Made by a program: the position numbers and the translations under genes. A DNA stretch of 64,000 bases, from positions 372,001-436,000 of the forward strand of contig NZ_CP016289.1 in the NCBI RefSeq assembly GCF_001679785.1, in the 5' to 3' direction. Shown here piece by piece: positions 45,364 through 57,072 of the stretch. The notes under the pieces were generated by a model that saw only the letters and a program-made list of their open reading frames with translations, searched no databases and had not been told where the DNA came from. Source of the stretch: Rhizobium leguminosarum (GTDB lineage Bacteria; Pseudomonadota; Alphaproteobacteria; Rhizobiales; Rhizobiaceae). How positions within the stretch are numbered: the stretch's first letter is position 1; every line of letters starts with the position of its first letter.

Positions 45364-47188
45364 TTGACATCCAGATTGCTGTTCGGGTGGGTAGTCGGCG
45401 AATTGTTTAAGGCTGCTGACAGTTGGCGCGCCAAGACCCGCCGGTTTTCCGGAACAGCCATCATCGTCACGTGATCGCCTGGAACGGGCACAGCCTGGAT
45501 AAACTCCGCGCCCAAAATTCGATCCCAGCCGCGCATTGGTGAATTTGCGTCCGGCGCTGCCGGAAGTCGTGCCCTTCGGCTAAGAGAGTGCTCCAGAGCA
45601 TAAAATTGGTGCACGCTGACTGGCAGTGATGGCATCTCATACGAATGCACAGCTTGGTGAAATTGCGCGTATCTGATGGCGTCATAGTAGAGATCTGGTC
45701 TACCGACGCCTGCACCGATTTGTCGCGCTTTCTCAAACAACTGCTCAACGGAACTCTGCCCGGCCGATTGGCGCAGCACCTCGAACCCCTCATCACCCAG
45801 CGACTCCAGAGGTTCAAAGATCATTTGCAAAGCGATTTCTGTATCCGTCATCGCAGGCGACATCGCCGGTATTGGCACATCGATGAATGCCATAAATGAA
45901 ACAGTTTCTTCGAGATAGAGCAGGCGCTCGGCGAGCGCATACGCCAGTACAGCCCCAGAGGAATACCCGGCAAATCGATATGGTCCCCGTGGCTGCACTT
46001 TGCGTACTGCGTGCGTTACTTTTGTTGCAATCTCTTCAAGGCTTGATCGACGAGCTTCCTCAAATGGCGGCCAAGGCAAAGCGTAGACAGGGCAATCTAT
46101 GTCCATCTCTCTGACTAAGCGGAACACATATGAGCAGTCGCCATAACCTGTCGGAACAAAGAAGACTGGCGCTTGAGACCCTATCGTGCGAACCGGTAGC
46201 ACACCGGGTGTATAATGGGATGAATCCAACTCGATCTTCGGAGCGAGGTCTTTGAGGATCGGGGCATCAAAAATGTTGCTGGCGCTGACCTTCATCCCAA
46301 GGGCTAACGCTTGGACGAGCAGGCGAACCGCCAACAACGAGTGGCCGCCGAGCTCGAAGAAGTTGTCGTGGCGCCCGACCCGCTCGACGCCGAGAAGCTC
46401 GGCCCAGATCCCGGCCAGCAGCGTCTCGATCTCGCCCTGCGGCGCCTCGTAGGCCCGACGCGCATAGGCATCGTCGTCGGGGACCGGCAGCGCCTTGCGG
46501 TCGAGCTTGCCGTTCACCGTCAGCGGCAGTGCTTCAAGCCGCACGAAGGCCGACGGCACCATGTAGTCCGGCAGCAGGCCACCCAGATGCGCCCGCAACG
46601 ACGCAGCAAGCCCGGCGCCATCGGCTTCGGCCGACCCGTCCGTCGTCTTCGCAACCACATAGGCGACAAGCCGCTTGTCGCCCGCCGCATCCGCGTGCGC
46701 AACGACCGCGGCATCGCCGACAAGCTCATGCTCCAGCAGCCGGGCGGCGATCTCGCCCGGCTCGATGCGGAAGCCGCGGATCTTCACCTGGTCGTCGTTG
46801 CGGCCCAGAAACTCGAGATTGCCATCCGGCAGGTAGCGCGCCAGGTCGCCGCTCCGGTACATCCGGGCGCCGGCCTTGCCGCTGAACGGATCCGCCAGGA
46901 ACCGCTCCGCCGTCAGATCCGGACGGTTCAGGTAGCCGCGCGCCACCCCCGCCCCGCCGATGTAAAGCTCGCCAACCGCCCCAAACGGAACCGGCTGACC
47001 ATGGTCGTCAAGCACATAAAGCCGCGTGTTCGAGATCGGACGCCCGATCGGCACATACCGGTGAGGCGCCTCAATTCTCGTGTCGGTAAGAAAGGTGGTC
47101 GCCCAAATTGTAGTCTCCGTCGGACCATAAAGATTTCTGAGAGATTTTACCCTTCTACCGAGGTTCGAGGCCAGTTCTGAAGGCAACG
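45360..47188 (-). CDS. NRPS C-terminal part: A2 (rest)-T2-thioesterase
   Basis: The 3' part of a nonribosomal peptide synthetase gene split by IS21. It contains A-domain motifs from SLRNLYGPTETTIWATTF through RGYLNRPDLTAERFL, YRSGDLARYLPDG and NDDQVKIRGFRIEP, a carrier domain with NFFELGGHSLLAVRLL (phosphopantetheine Ser), then a thioesterase with GYSSG nucleophile, FIDVP and a GDHVTMM His. The TE would release the peptide. The frame lacks its start because of the insertion; the apparent Met start is internal. The A and T coding sequence is almost the same as that of A1-T1. Confidence 0.85.
47182..47188. repeat. IS21 target duplication, left
   Basis: GGCAACG here and at 49816-49822 bracket IS21 copy A. 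The uninterrupted sequence is visible in the duplicate A domain at 53085-53100. Confidence 0.85.
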
Positions 47189-47362
47189 TGCGTGTTTCAC
47201 TAATTTCGGGACAGCGATTCCGGTAATTCGCGGACAGCGATTTCAGTAAATACGGGACAGCGATTCCGCTAATTCCGGGACAGTCTCGGACGTGGATTTA
47301 AGGTCGATTTTCGCAAGCGCCGTTCTGGCAGATTGCCTCCTCATCATCGGTTGAGAGGGGCC

Positions 47363-48916
47363 ATGCCAAGACGGAAGCAAGCGAGACGAACGACAGTGAA
47401 AGACATTCGATCGATACTGCGACTGACGCACGAGCAGGGCCTTTCGGTTCGCGCCGTTTCGGAACGCCTGAAGATCAGCAAAACCTCTGTGGCGACGTAT
47501 CTGTTGCGAGCGAGGGAGACCGGACTTTCGGTCTGGCCGTTGCCTGCGGGCCTGGACGATGATGCCGCGCTGGAGCGACATCTTTTCCGGCGCGTTGGCC
47601 GGCCGCCACAGGACTTGGTCGAGCCGGATTGGCGGTCCGTTTCCGCCGAGCTGAAGCGCAAGGGTGTAACGCTGACGCTGCTCTGGCAGGAATACAGGGC
47701 GAGCCATCCCGACGGCTACGGCTACACATGGTTTTGCGACCGTTTTGCCGTCTTCGAACGCCGCGCTCACGCGACGTTCCGCAACCGTCATGAGGCGGGC
47801 GCGGTGATGCAGACGGATTATGCCGGCCACACCATCCCCATCATCGACCCTTCGACCGGCGTCATCCATTCGGCACAAATCTTTGTGGCGATGCTTCCCG
47901 CCTCGTCGTTGACATTCGCCTGTGCCAGCTTCAGCCAGAAACTGCCGGACTGGATCGAGGGCCAGGAACGCGCGCTGAGCTTCTTCGGCGGCGTCACGAA
48001 GGCGATCGTGTGCGACAACCTGAAGGCAGGCGTCGCCAAGGCGCTGTGGTTCGAGCCGACGCTCAACGCCACCTTCGCTGCTATGGCCGAACATTACGAT
48101 ACGACCATCCTGCCGACCAGAAGCCGCAAGCCGCGTGACAAAGCCAAGGTCGAAGGTGCAGTGCTGATCGTCGAGCGCTGGATATTGGCTCGCCTCAGAA
48201 ACCGACGCTTCTTCAGTCTGGCTGATCTGAATGCCGCGATCTCGGTTCTGCTTGACGACTTGAACAACCGCCCGATGCGCCACATCGGAAAGTCGCGCCG
48301 AGACCTGTTCGAGGAGGTAGAGAGAAAGGCGCTTGCGCCGCTGCCAGCAACGCCGTTCGACTATGCGGAATGGAAATCGGCGAAGGTCCATCCCGATTAC
48401 CATGTCGAGGTCGACAAGACCTTCTACTCTGTGCCGCACCGCTTGATCGGCCGACAGGTTGATGTGCGTCTGACCCACCGGGTGGTCGAGGTATTTCTCG
48501 ATCACAAGCGGATTGCCAGCCATATCAGGCGTTCTCAGCGATCCGGGCATGTGACGGTCAACGAGCATATGCCCAAATCCCACCAGCGTTATGCCAACAC
48601 GACGCCGGCATCGCTTTTGAACCAGGCGGCAAGGATCGGGGTGAACACCGCCATTCTGGTCGAGCGGATGATGCGCGATCGTCCTCATCCCGAACAAGGA
48701 TATCGCTCGGCCTTCGGCATTCTGTCCCTTGCCCGCCGTTACGAGACGGATCGCCTGGAAGCGGCGTGCGAGCGGGCGCTGGTCATCAACTCCATCACCT
48801 ATTCCTCTGTCGCCGCCATTCTCAAATCCGGTCTCGATCGAACCAAACCCCAGACAGACCCGGCAAAACCCACCCCGCCGCACACCAACATCCGCGGCGG
48901 CTCCTATTACCAGTGA
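47363..48916 (+). CDS. istA: IstA transposase (IS21 copy A)
   Basis: 517 residues from [23 protein letters not shown] domain ([20 protein letters not shown]), rve domain with [26 protein letters not shown] and the [18 protein letters not shown]lu; Mu-C-like region follows. Intact. Confidence 0.92.
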   Translation: MPRRKQARRTTVKDIRSILRLTHEQGLSVRAVSERLKISKTSVATYLLRARETGLSVWPLPAGLDDDAALERHLFRRVGRPPQDLVEPDWRSVSAELKRKGVTLTLLWQEYRASHPDGYGYTWFCDRFAVFERRAHATFRNRHEAGAVMQTDYAGHTIPIIDPSTGVIHSAQIFVAMLPASSLTFACASFSQKLPDWIEGQERALSFFGGVTKAIVCDNLKAGVAKALWFEPTLNATFAAMAEHYDTTILPTRSRKPRDKAKVEGAVLIVERWILARLRNRRFFSLADLNAAISVLLDDLNNRPMRHIGKSRRDLFEEVERKALAPLPATPFDYAEWKSAKVHPDYHVEVDKTFYSVPHRLIGRQVDVRLTHRVVEVFLDHKRIASHIRRSQRSGHVTVNEHMPKSHQRYANTTPASLLNQAARIGVNTAILVERMMRDRPHPEQGYRSAFGILSLARRYETDRLEAACERALVINSITYSSVAAILKSGLDRTKPQTDPAKPTPPHTNIRGGSYYQ

Positions 48917-48932
48917 AGGAAAGGAAAGACCC

Positions 48933-49709
48933 ATGCTGACACATCCAACCCTCGATCAGATGCAGGCCCTTGGCCTTGCCGGAATGGCAACGGCCTATCG
49001 CGAACTTGCCGCTCAGAACAACAGCAGCGATCTCAGCCGCGACGAGTGGCTCGGCCTGATGCTCGATCGGGAAACGGCTCTGCGATCCGACAAGCGCCTG
49101 ACCAACCGGCTTGCAGCTTCAAAGCTCCGCTTTCCCGACGCCTGCATCGAGAACATCGACTTTGCCGCTCATCGTGGTCTCGACCGCCGCAACACTCTGT
49201 CGCTTGCGCAAGGGGCGTGGTTGAAGGCACATGAGAATATGATCATCACCGGCCAGACCGGCACGGGAAAAACCTGGCTCGCCTGCGCCTTCGGCCGTCA
49301 GGCTGCCCGGCTCGATCATTCCATCCTCTACCTGCGTATGCCGCGTCTGTTCGAAGATCTGGGCCTTGCCAGGCTTGACGGCCGCTTTCCACGCCTGGTC
49401 GACAAACTCGCCCGCGTCCAGTTGCTGATCCTCGACGACTGGGGAACGCACACGCTCACAGATCAACAACGCCTCGACCTGCTGGAAATCTTCGAGGAAC
49501 GCTATCGCCGGAAATCAACGCTCATCACCGCGCAGCTTCCTGTCGCCCAGTGGCATGACATGATCGGAGAACCGACCATCGCAGACGCAATCCTCGATCG
49601 GATCATCCACAATGCGCACCGCATTGCCCTTGAAGGCGACAGCATGCGACGGCAAAAAACACCATCCCACTTGACCGGCGCTGAAAACGGCGAAATCAAT
49701 CGCTCATGA
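48933..49709 (+). CDS. istB: IstB ATPase (IS21 copy A)
   Basis: 258 residues with [11 protein letters not shown] and LLILDDWG. An AGGAAAGGA site precedes the ATG, 16 bp after istA. Helper ATPase of IS21 transposition. Confidence 0.92.
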   Translation: MLTHPTLDQMQALGLAGMATAYRELAAQNNSSDLSRDEWLGLMLDRETALRSDKRLTNRLAASKLRFPDACIENIDFAAHRGLDRRNTLSLAQGAWLKAHENMIITGQTGTGKTWLACAFGRQAARLDHSILYLRMPRLFEDLGLARLDGRFPRLVDKLARVQLLILDDWGTHTLTDQQRLDLLEIFEERYRRKSTLITAQLPVAQWHDMIGEPTIADAILDRIIHNAHRIALEGDSMRRQKTPSHLTGAENGEINRS

Positions 49710-49815
49710 CTTCAACCAGGCAGGCGAAAATCGACCACACCATGCTGTCCCGGAATTAGTGAAACCACTGTCCGCGATTTAGTGAAACGACTGTCCCGTT
49801 CTTCCGAAATACGCA

Positions 49816-52800
49816 GGCAACGCTTCGCCGCCACACAACGCACTTAAATCGGGCGCACCCTCCCATCCGGCGTCGAAGAGCATACGCCACGCTGCCGGGG
49901 TCGCCTGCATCACAGTTATCTTCTGATGGGATAGATACCGCTGCAATCCAATAGCACTGGTCCCGTGAGCAACAACGACGTTAGCTCCCACGGCCAGTGG
50001 CAGACAGAGTTCCAGCCCCGCAATGTCGAAAGAGATCGTCGTGATCGCGAGGAGTGAATCGCGCTCTGTGAGGCCCGTTACATCTAAAAGAGCGCGTAGA
50101 ACATTGAGAACACTCGCATGCTCGACCATGACGCCCTTAGGCGTGCCGGTGGATCCCGATGTGTAGATGACATAGGCGAGATGGCGCGCTGTCAGGCCGA
50201 GGGCATGCGGGTCGGGATCGTCAGCGGACTGGTCGGCCCAGGCGGGCGTGGCCGCATCGAGATCGACCACGCTCAGATCGGCGATTGCCTCGGCGCCGAG
50301 TGCGGCGCGTCCGGCGGCATCGCAAAGCAGCCGCCGCGGTGCGGCATCCTCGACAATCTGCCGCAGCCGCGCCGACGGATAGGCCGGGTCGAGCGGCACA
50401 TAGGCGCCGCCGGCCTTGAGGATCGCCAGCAGTCCCACCACCATCGCCGGGCTGCGTTCCAGGCAGATCGCCACCGGCTGATCCGGCCTCACCCCGAGCC
50501 CGATCAGATGATGGGCCAGCCGGTTGGCATCGGCATTGAGCGCGCCATAGGAGATCGACTGCTCTTCGAAGACCAGTGCGACCGCGTCGGGCGCCCGGCG
50601 CACCTGCGCCTCGAACAGCGCATGCACGCAAAGATCCGACGGATAGTCCGCTTCCGTCCGGTTCAACTCCTCCAGCAGGTAGCTGCGCTCCTCAGCCGGA
50701 AGAATGTCGAGCTCGCGCACCGGCCTATCGGGCGCTTGCTCCAGCGCGTCGACCAGTTGCTCGAGCGCCCGCTGCATGTAGCCGCAGATCCGATCGGCGG
50801 AGATCGGTTCGACCGCATCCGCCGTGAGCCCCAGCTCCTGACCAAAATCATCCACCGACAATGTCAGCGGGTAGTTGGTCCGTTCCTCGTCCCCCAGCCA
50901 TTCCATGCCGGACAGCACGTCGCTTGTTCCCTCGCCGGCCATGGCCGGCGTGTTGTGGCGATAGTTCAGCAGCGCACTGAACAGTGGCGCTGGTGCGGCA
51001 ATATCGCTGCAGCGTTGCGCCAATGCCAGCGAGGCATGCTCGTGTGAGAGCAATTCGGCCAGACGGGCGTGGGCGATACGCACACTTTCCTCGACCCCGG
51101 TCTCATCCAGATCCAGCCGCAACGGCAAGGTATTCATGAACAAGCCCATGGTACGGTCGGCGCCGGCACCCGCATGCATGCGGCCGAACAGCACCGTGCC
51201 GAACACCACCTGCTCGCGCCCGCTGCTCAGCGCCATCACCTGGGCCCAGGCCAGATGGCAAAGGCTAGCCAGACTCACCCCCAGCCGCCGCGCCTGGTGG
51301 CGCAGCCGATCGTTGAGCGCCTCCGGCAGCATCCGCCGTGCCTCGCGGGATCCGCGGCCGTCGCCGTAGACCTCGCTCAGACCGAACGGCAGCGTCGGCT
51401 CGTCGATGTCGGCCAGCATCTCCCGGAAGAACGCTTCATGCGCTTTGGCATCCATGCCAAGCCGCGCCTGCGCCACCAGGTTGCGGAACGGCTGCGGCGT
51501 TGCAAGCTCATGCGCGCGCCCCTGCAGCACGGCCCGGACCTCGGCATACATCACTTCGGCCGTCGTATGATCGCCGATCAGATGGTGCTGCAACACCAAA
51601 AGCAGCCAGCGCCCACTGCCCGGTTCGCGCGCGATCACGAACCGCATCAGCGGCGCCCGGCCAAGGTCGAGACGGTACTGGCGCGGATCGAACCGCCGCC
51701 TGAGCTCATCGGCGCCGGAACCATCACAGCCCTCCAGCTCGACCTCGAGCACATCCAAGGACGCCTTGCGCCAGACAACCTGCGCCGGGCTCGACAGACC
51801 CTCCCAGACAAAGGCCGTGCGCAGAATGTCGTGGCGGTCGACCACCTGTTGAACCGCAGCAAGGTAGCGATCGAGCACACCCCGCTCGGCAAAGGCCATC
51901 TGCGACACCAGGAGATAGGGGTCACCCTGGGTTGCCAGCAAATGATGGAACAGAATGCCGTCCTGCAGCGGCGACAGGCCATAGATATCCTGGATATTGC
52001 CGACGCCGCCGGGCACCGTCGACACGATCCGGTCGATCTCCGGTTGGGTAAGATCGATCAGCGGCAGCATCTGCGGCGTGATCGCCGTACTCTGTTCCGT
52101 GATCGGGTTGGCAGGCACCGCCACCTCCCGGTGGCTGCCAAGATTGGCCGCCAGATCGGCAAGCATCGGCTTTGCAAATACGGTGCGAACCTCGACCCCG
52201 AGCGACAGCCGCCGCAGACGCTCCATCATTTGAACCGCCAACAATGAGTGGCCGCCGAGCTCGAAGAAGTTGTCGTGGCGCCCGACCCGCTCAACGCCGA
52301 GAAGCTCGGCCCAGATCCCGGCCAGCAGCGTCTCGATCTCGCCCTGCGGCGCCTCATAGGCCCGACGCGCATAGGCATCGTCGTCGGGGACCGGCAGCGC
52401 CTTGCGGTCGAGCTTGCCGTTCACCGTCAGCGGCAGTGCTTCCAGCCGCACGAAGGCCGACGGCACCATGTAGTCCGGCAGCAGGCCACCCAGATGCGCC
52501 CGCAACGACGCAGCAAGCCCGGCGCCATCGGCTTCGGCCGAACCGTCCGTCGTCTTCACAACCACGTAGGCGACAAGCCGCTTGTCGCCCCCCGCATCCG
52601 CGTGCGCCACCACCGCGGCATCGCCGACAAGCTCATGCTCCAGCAGCCGGGCGGCGATCTCGCCCGGCTCGATGCGGAAGCCGCGGATCTTCACCTGGTC
52701 GTCGTTGCGGCCCAGAAACTCGAGATTGCCGTCCGGCAGGTAGCGCGCAAGGTCGCCGCTCCGGTACATCCGGGCATCCGCCTTGCCGCTGAACGGATCC

Positions 52801-55727
52801 GCCAGGAACCGCTCCGCCGTCAGATCCGGACGGTTCAGGTAGCCGCGAGCCACCCCCGCCCCGCCGATATAAAGCTCGCCAACCGCACCAAACGGAACGG
52901 GTGCGCCATGACCGTCCAGAAGATAGATCCGCGTGTTCGCAATCGGACGGCCGATCGGCACATACCGGTGAGGCGCCTCAATTCTCGTGTCGGTAGGAAA
53001 GGTGGTCGCCCAAATTGTAGTCTCCGTCGGACCATAAAGATTTCTGAGAGATTTTACCCTTCTGCCGAGGTTCGAGGCCAGTTCTGAAGGCAACGCTTCG
53101 CCGCCACACAACGCACGTAAATCGGGCGCACCCTCCCATCCGGCGTCGAAGAGCATACGCCACGCTGCCGGGGTCGCCTGCATCACAGTTATCTTCTGAT
53201 GGGATAGATACCGCTGCAATCCAATAGCACTGGTCCCGTGAGCAACAACGACGTTAGCTCCCACGGCCAGTGGCAGACAGAGTTCGAGCCCCGCAATGTC
53301 GAAAGAGATCGTCGTGATCGCGAGGAGTGAATCGCGCTCTGTGAGGCCCGATACATCTAAAAGAGCGCGTAGAACATTGAGAACACTTGCATGCTCGACC
53401 ATGACGCCCTTCGGCGTGCCGGTGGATCCCGATGTGTAGATGACATAGGCGAGGTGGCGCGCTGTCAGGCCGAGGGCATGCGGGTCGGGATCGTCAGCGG
53501 ACTGGTCGGCCCAGGCGGGCGTGGCCGCATTGAGATCGACCACGCTCAGATTGGCGATTGCCTCGGCGCCCAACGCCGCGCGGCCGGCTGCGTCGCAAAG
53601 CAGCAGCCGCGGGCCGGCATCGTCGAGCAACTGCCGCAGCCGTTCGCTGGGATAGGCCGGGTCGAGCGGCACATAGGCGCCGCCGGCCTTGAGGATCGCC
53701 AGCAGTCCCACCACCATCGCCGGGCTGCGCTCGACGCAGATCGCCACTGGCTGGTCCGGCCTCACCCCGAGCCCGATCAGATGATGGGCCAGCCGGTTGG
53801 CATCGGCATTGAGCGCGCCATAGGAGATCGACTGCTCTTCGAAGACCAGTGCGACCGCGTCGGGCGCCCGGCGCACCTGCGCCTCGAACAGCTCATGCAC
53901 GCAAAGATCCAACGGATAGTCCGCTTCCGTCCGGTTCAACTCCTCCAGCAGGTAGCTGCGCTCCTCAGCTGACAGCAGATCGATCCGGCCCACCGGTTGT
54001 TGTGGAGTGAGTGTAGCTACGCTTAGAAAATTCTCGAGATGCTGCGTAATATTGCCGATTTTCCCGGGCGCCCAGCGATTTTCATCAACGTGCCATCTAA
54101 AGCTCCCATCGACCGCGTTAATTTCAAGCGTCAATAAACTGCCTGGTAAGGCCATTTGCGACTCGGGACTCGACTCAAGTTTGTCAACTGACGGGCCGTG
54201 GCTCTTCGTCATCATAACGCCAATTGGCCACGGTTGACCCGATTGCAGCGCTTTGACGCCCAACAGTGCCGGGCTACGTGCTATCAGGTCGCGGGCGAAG
54301 CTAGCGTTTCTACGCAACAGAACACATTCAGCCGCTACCATCGCTCGTAGCTCAGAAAAACCGCGATCGAGGTCGATGGAGATTTCCATCGGCACGATAG
54401 ACGCTATAAGCTTCTGCGCCGAACGCTCCTCAATCTGCGCTTTATCGAGTGCTGGACGCCAACCCAGCTGAAGCTCGGCTTCACCTTCCGCGCGGGCAAT
54501 ATAAACCAACCAAGCACTCAACAAGCATTCCACGCCGTCCGTCGGCGAGAATTCTGCCAAGGCATCTATATTATGCCAGGAGCTCGTGTGCCATTTGGGT
54601 GGTTGTTCGGCCTGCAAAGACGAAACATAAGGCGGCTGCGACGGTTTAAATCTCTCAAGTCGCCGCAGCCAAAATCTCTCCCGTGGTGCCAACGCTTCAC
54701 AGATACTCGTTATGGATAATCGGTGGTCAGCGCTCAAAATCGCGAGACGGTCACCTACATTCAGACGAGAGCCTGCGAGTGCTATCGCATCGAGGATCGG
54801 GCCATTGGGAGCACCAAACCAAACATCAACGTCCTCTGTTTCCGTCGCCACACGCCAGTGGTCCGGATATATTTCGAGCAGCGAGCCTGACTGATAATCA
54901 GATGACCGAGTGGATACCTCCAAGTACCGAACTGGGATAGCATCTTCTCCGACAACGACCTTAGGCAAACACAACGGATTTGGATGAAAAGGACCGAAGT
55001 CCAAACCACGGACAATCGCTGATAATTCCTGCGCTGACTGATTCCATCTCAGGCAACCAGCGGCAACAGGGCGTTGGTTCCTCGGAAAATAGGTCCTGTT
55101 CGCCAGCGCCTGCGGGCGGCCCTGGAGATCGGCACCCGCTATTATCATCGCTAAAAGCGCGCGAAATCCTTCTATCGCGGCCTCATAGCATTTGAGGTTG
55201 AGAGTCAATGCCGTGTCGGTTGATGCAATGGACAGCGGGCACTGCACAACTACGTTGCCCGTATCAATACCAGAATTGATGTGATGCCACGAAATGGCGT
55301 ATTGGCTCTCTTGCGCCAGAATAGCCCAGCTTGTCGCGTGGGTCCCTGCGTAACGCGGCAGTGGGCTGTCGTGATAATTAAACGCACCGACACGTGCTCG
55401 CTCCAATAAATGAGCTGGCAAGATAACGGGATTGACAACGGAAAATATCAAATCGACATTCACGTCGTATAGAAATTCATAGATCTGCTCGACGTTATCG
55501 AAGCACCGGATGCCTAAATTGGTAGCCCAGGCACGAAATACATCATCTGTAGGTAGAACGGCGGGTATGGAGCAGCCCATTTCCTTTGCCGTCTGCGCAC
55601 ATCTAATACTAAGCGAACCACCACCGACAAAGATAGCTGACATAGTTCGTGTAGTGCTGGGGTCTCGCAGATCTTGGCCGCAAAGCCCATAGCCATACGG
55701 GCTTTTCGGAAGCGACAAATAGATCAT
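49816..55727 (-). CDS. NRPS N-terminal part: formyltransferase-C-A1-T1-C-A2 (start)
   Basis: About 1970 native residues from the ATG at 55727, preceded by AGAGGA. Domains: formyltransferase (about 30-310) with NYHDSPLPRYAG near 120 and SGIDTG near 155; a divergent condensation-like segment (about 365-600) without a clear HHxxxDG; A1 (about 615-1110, YTSGSTGTPKG near 767); carrier T1 (GGHSLLAV near 1159); condensation domain (about 1200-1620, HHLIGDH near 1384, GLSPLQDGILFHHL at its start); A2 (from about 1650, YTSGSTGTPKG near 1861). IS21 cuts A2 after GGEALP and the frame reads 12 codons into the IS (stop at 49779). The specificity residues by alignment to GrsA are D-I-L-Q-L-G-L-I-W for both A domains, which I recall as a glycine-type code. 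The predicted product is a formylated dipeptide unit, but the split gene should be inactive. Confidence 0.85.
50000..53300. repeat. Near-identical A-domain blocks within the NRPS
   Basis: The DNA around 49816-50600 (A2 start) closely matches 53090-53900 (A1 start), and 46310-47188 (A2 end plus T2) closely matches 52240-53095 (A1 end plus T1). The two adenylation domains are a recent duplication or have been homogenised by gene conversion. Confidence 0.8.
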
Positions 55728-56108
55728 CTTGTTCCTCTTTAGTGCTCTCGTGCTCACGCGCTGGTGCGGCACCCGCAATTACGGCGACCTGGTCACCGAG
55801 CAGCTGGAGGCGCTTTGGTCACCGGAAGAGATGGCCGGCCACCTGCTTCGCCCTTTTGGCGTGCCGCCGAGATAGGCGCGCATGTCGAGCAGCGACTTCT
55901 CGAGCACGTCGAAATTGCGGCGGAACTCCCCGGTCATGTAAGGCCAGGGTCCGCCGCCATGGCAAGTAGGTCCGGAGTCGAGAATCTGTCATCGGGTCTG
56001 TCCTTCGCAAGTTTGCCGCGACGGGCACCTGGAGAGGTGTTTGACTTTTCTCATTCATTAATCAATACATTCGATATTGAAGAACCATTTCTCGAATGTT
56101 GATGATCC
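55728..56108. other. Upstream region of NRPS and LysR genes
   Basis: Holds the NRPS ribosome site. The small frames here (for example VLTRWCGTRNYGDLVTEQLE at about 55745, faintly like an IS30 transposase, and MTGEFRRNFDVLEKSLLDMR on the minus strand) look like debris. No confident gene. Confidence 0.4.
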
Positions 56109-57005
56109 ATGGATACACTGATGAGCCTGCGGCTGTTCTGCACCGTGTCAGAACTGACGAGCTTCACTGCTGCCGCCGACCGCCTCGGCATTTCGCCGGC
56201 AATGGCGAGCAAACATGTGATGCAGCTTGAGAACAGGCTGGGCACCCGGCTGCTCAACCGGACCAGCCGCCGCGTCAGCCTGACGGAAACCGGATGGCTT
56301 TATTTCTACCAGGCCAAGCAGTTGCTCGAAGGGCTTGACGAGGTGGAAGCAGCCATCGGCAACGTTACGGTGGCGCCCCGCGGAATCCTGAAACTGAGTG
56401 CACCGGTTTGGGCGGCCAGCATCGGCTTCGTGAGCCGACTGGCCGAGTATAACCGGCGCTATCCCGACGTCTGCCTAGACGTGGATCTAAGCGGCCGCAT
56501 GGTGAATCTGGTGGACGAAGGTTTCGATCTTGCCCTGCGGGCAACGTCGCCCGACCGGCTCGATCTGGGCCTCGTCGCCCGTCCGCTGGCCGATATAGAA
56601 TTCCACCTCATGGCATCGCCGGAATATCTGGAACGAGCAGGTCGACCCAAAGGCTTCGCGGATCTTAACGGTCACGCGCTGCTTCGTTTCAGCGGGGTCG
56701 ACCTCAGTGACATCATGGCGCTGAAAGGCGCAATTGGACAGTACAAAGTCACATTTCGTACCGTGATGTCGAGCGAGAACGAGACTATTCTCCAGCTCGC
56801 AGCTCTGCGAGGTATGGGCCTTGTCTTCCTGCCGAAATGGATGACCAAGCAGGACATCGAGGCAGGTCGATTGGAGACGGTGCTTCCAGACGCGATCGGG
56901 TTCGCGCCCACGTTATATGCTGTGTATCCGAGCCGGAAATATCTTTCCGCCAAAGTCCGAACTTTCATTGACTTCATGACGACGAGCTTGCAGGGGTTAG
57001 AATAA
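56109..57005 (+). CDS. LysR family regulator
   Basis: 298 residues. N-terminal HTH (LTSFTAAADRLGISPAMASK) and a PBP-like effector domain (KLSAPVWAASIGFVSRLAEY, GFDLALRATSPDRLDLGLVA). Closest in style to the PA2267/DmlR-type LysR group rather than NodD. It is divergent from the NRPS gene, so it could regulate it, but the 380 bp between contain debris. Intact. Confidence 0.85.
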   Translation: MDTLMSLRLFCTVSELTSFTAAADRLGISPAMASKHVMQLENRLGTRLLNRTSRRVSLTETGWLYFYQAKQLLEGLDEVEAAIGNVTVAPRGILKLSAPVWAASIGFVSRLAEYNRRYPDVCLDVDLSGRMVNLVDEGFDLALRATSPDRLDLGLVARPLADIEFHLMASPEYLERAGRPKGFADLNGHALLRFSGVDLSDIMALKGAIGQYKVTFRTVMSSENETILQLAALRGMGLVFLPKWMTKQDIEAGRLETVLPDAIGFAPTLYAVYPSRKYLSAKVRTFIDFMTTSLQGLE

Positions 57006-57072
57006 ACACGATTGTGCAGGTACGATCGTGTCCCGTCAGGTGGTGTAGGTCCTGAGGATTAGGCGGCCATCA

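Larger units (their letters stand above)
47189..49815 (+). mobile_element. Intact IS21 family element (copy A) inside the NRPS gene
   Basis: 2627 bp. Ends TGCGTGTTTCACTAATTTCG and, inverted, TGCGTATTTCGGAAGAACGG, each followed by several GGGACAG-type internal repeats. Flanked by GGCAACG. Carries istA and istB without stops, so it is the probable source of copy B or its relative. Confidence 0.92.

Noticed and set aside
49779..49815. The last 12 codons of the large NRPS frame.
   Set aside because: They are read from the IS21 end, not native NRPS sequence.
55742..56102. Short overlapping frames upstream of the LysR gene.
   Set aside because: None has a ribosome site or family resemblance beyond a faint IS30-like stretch.
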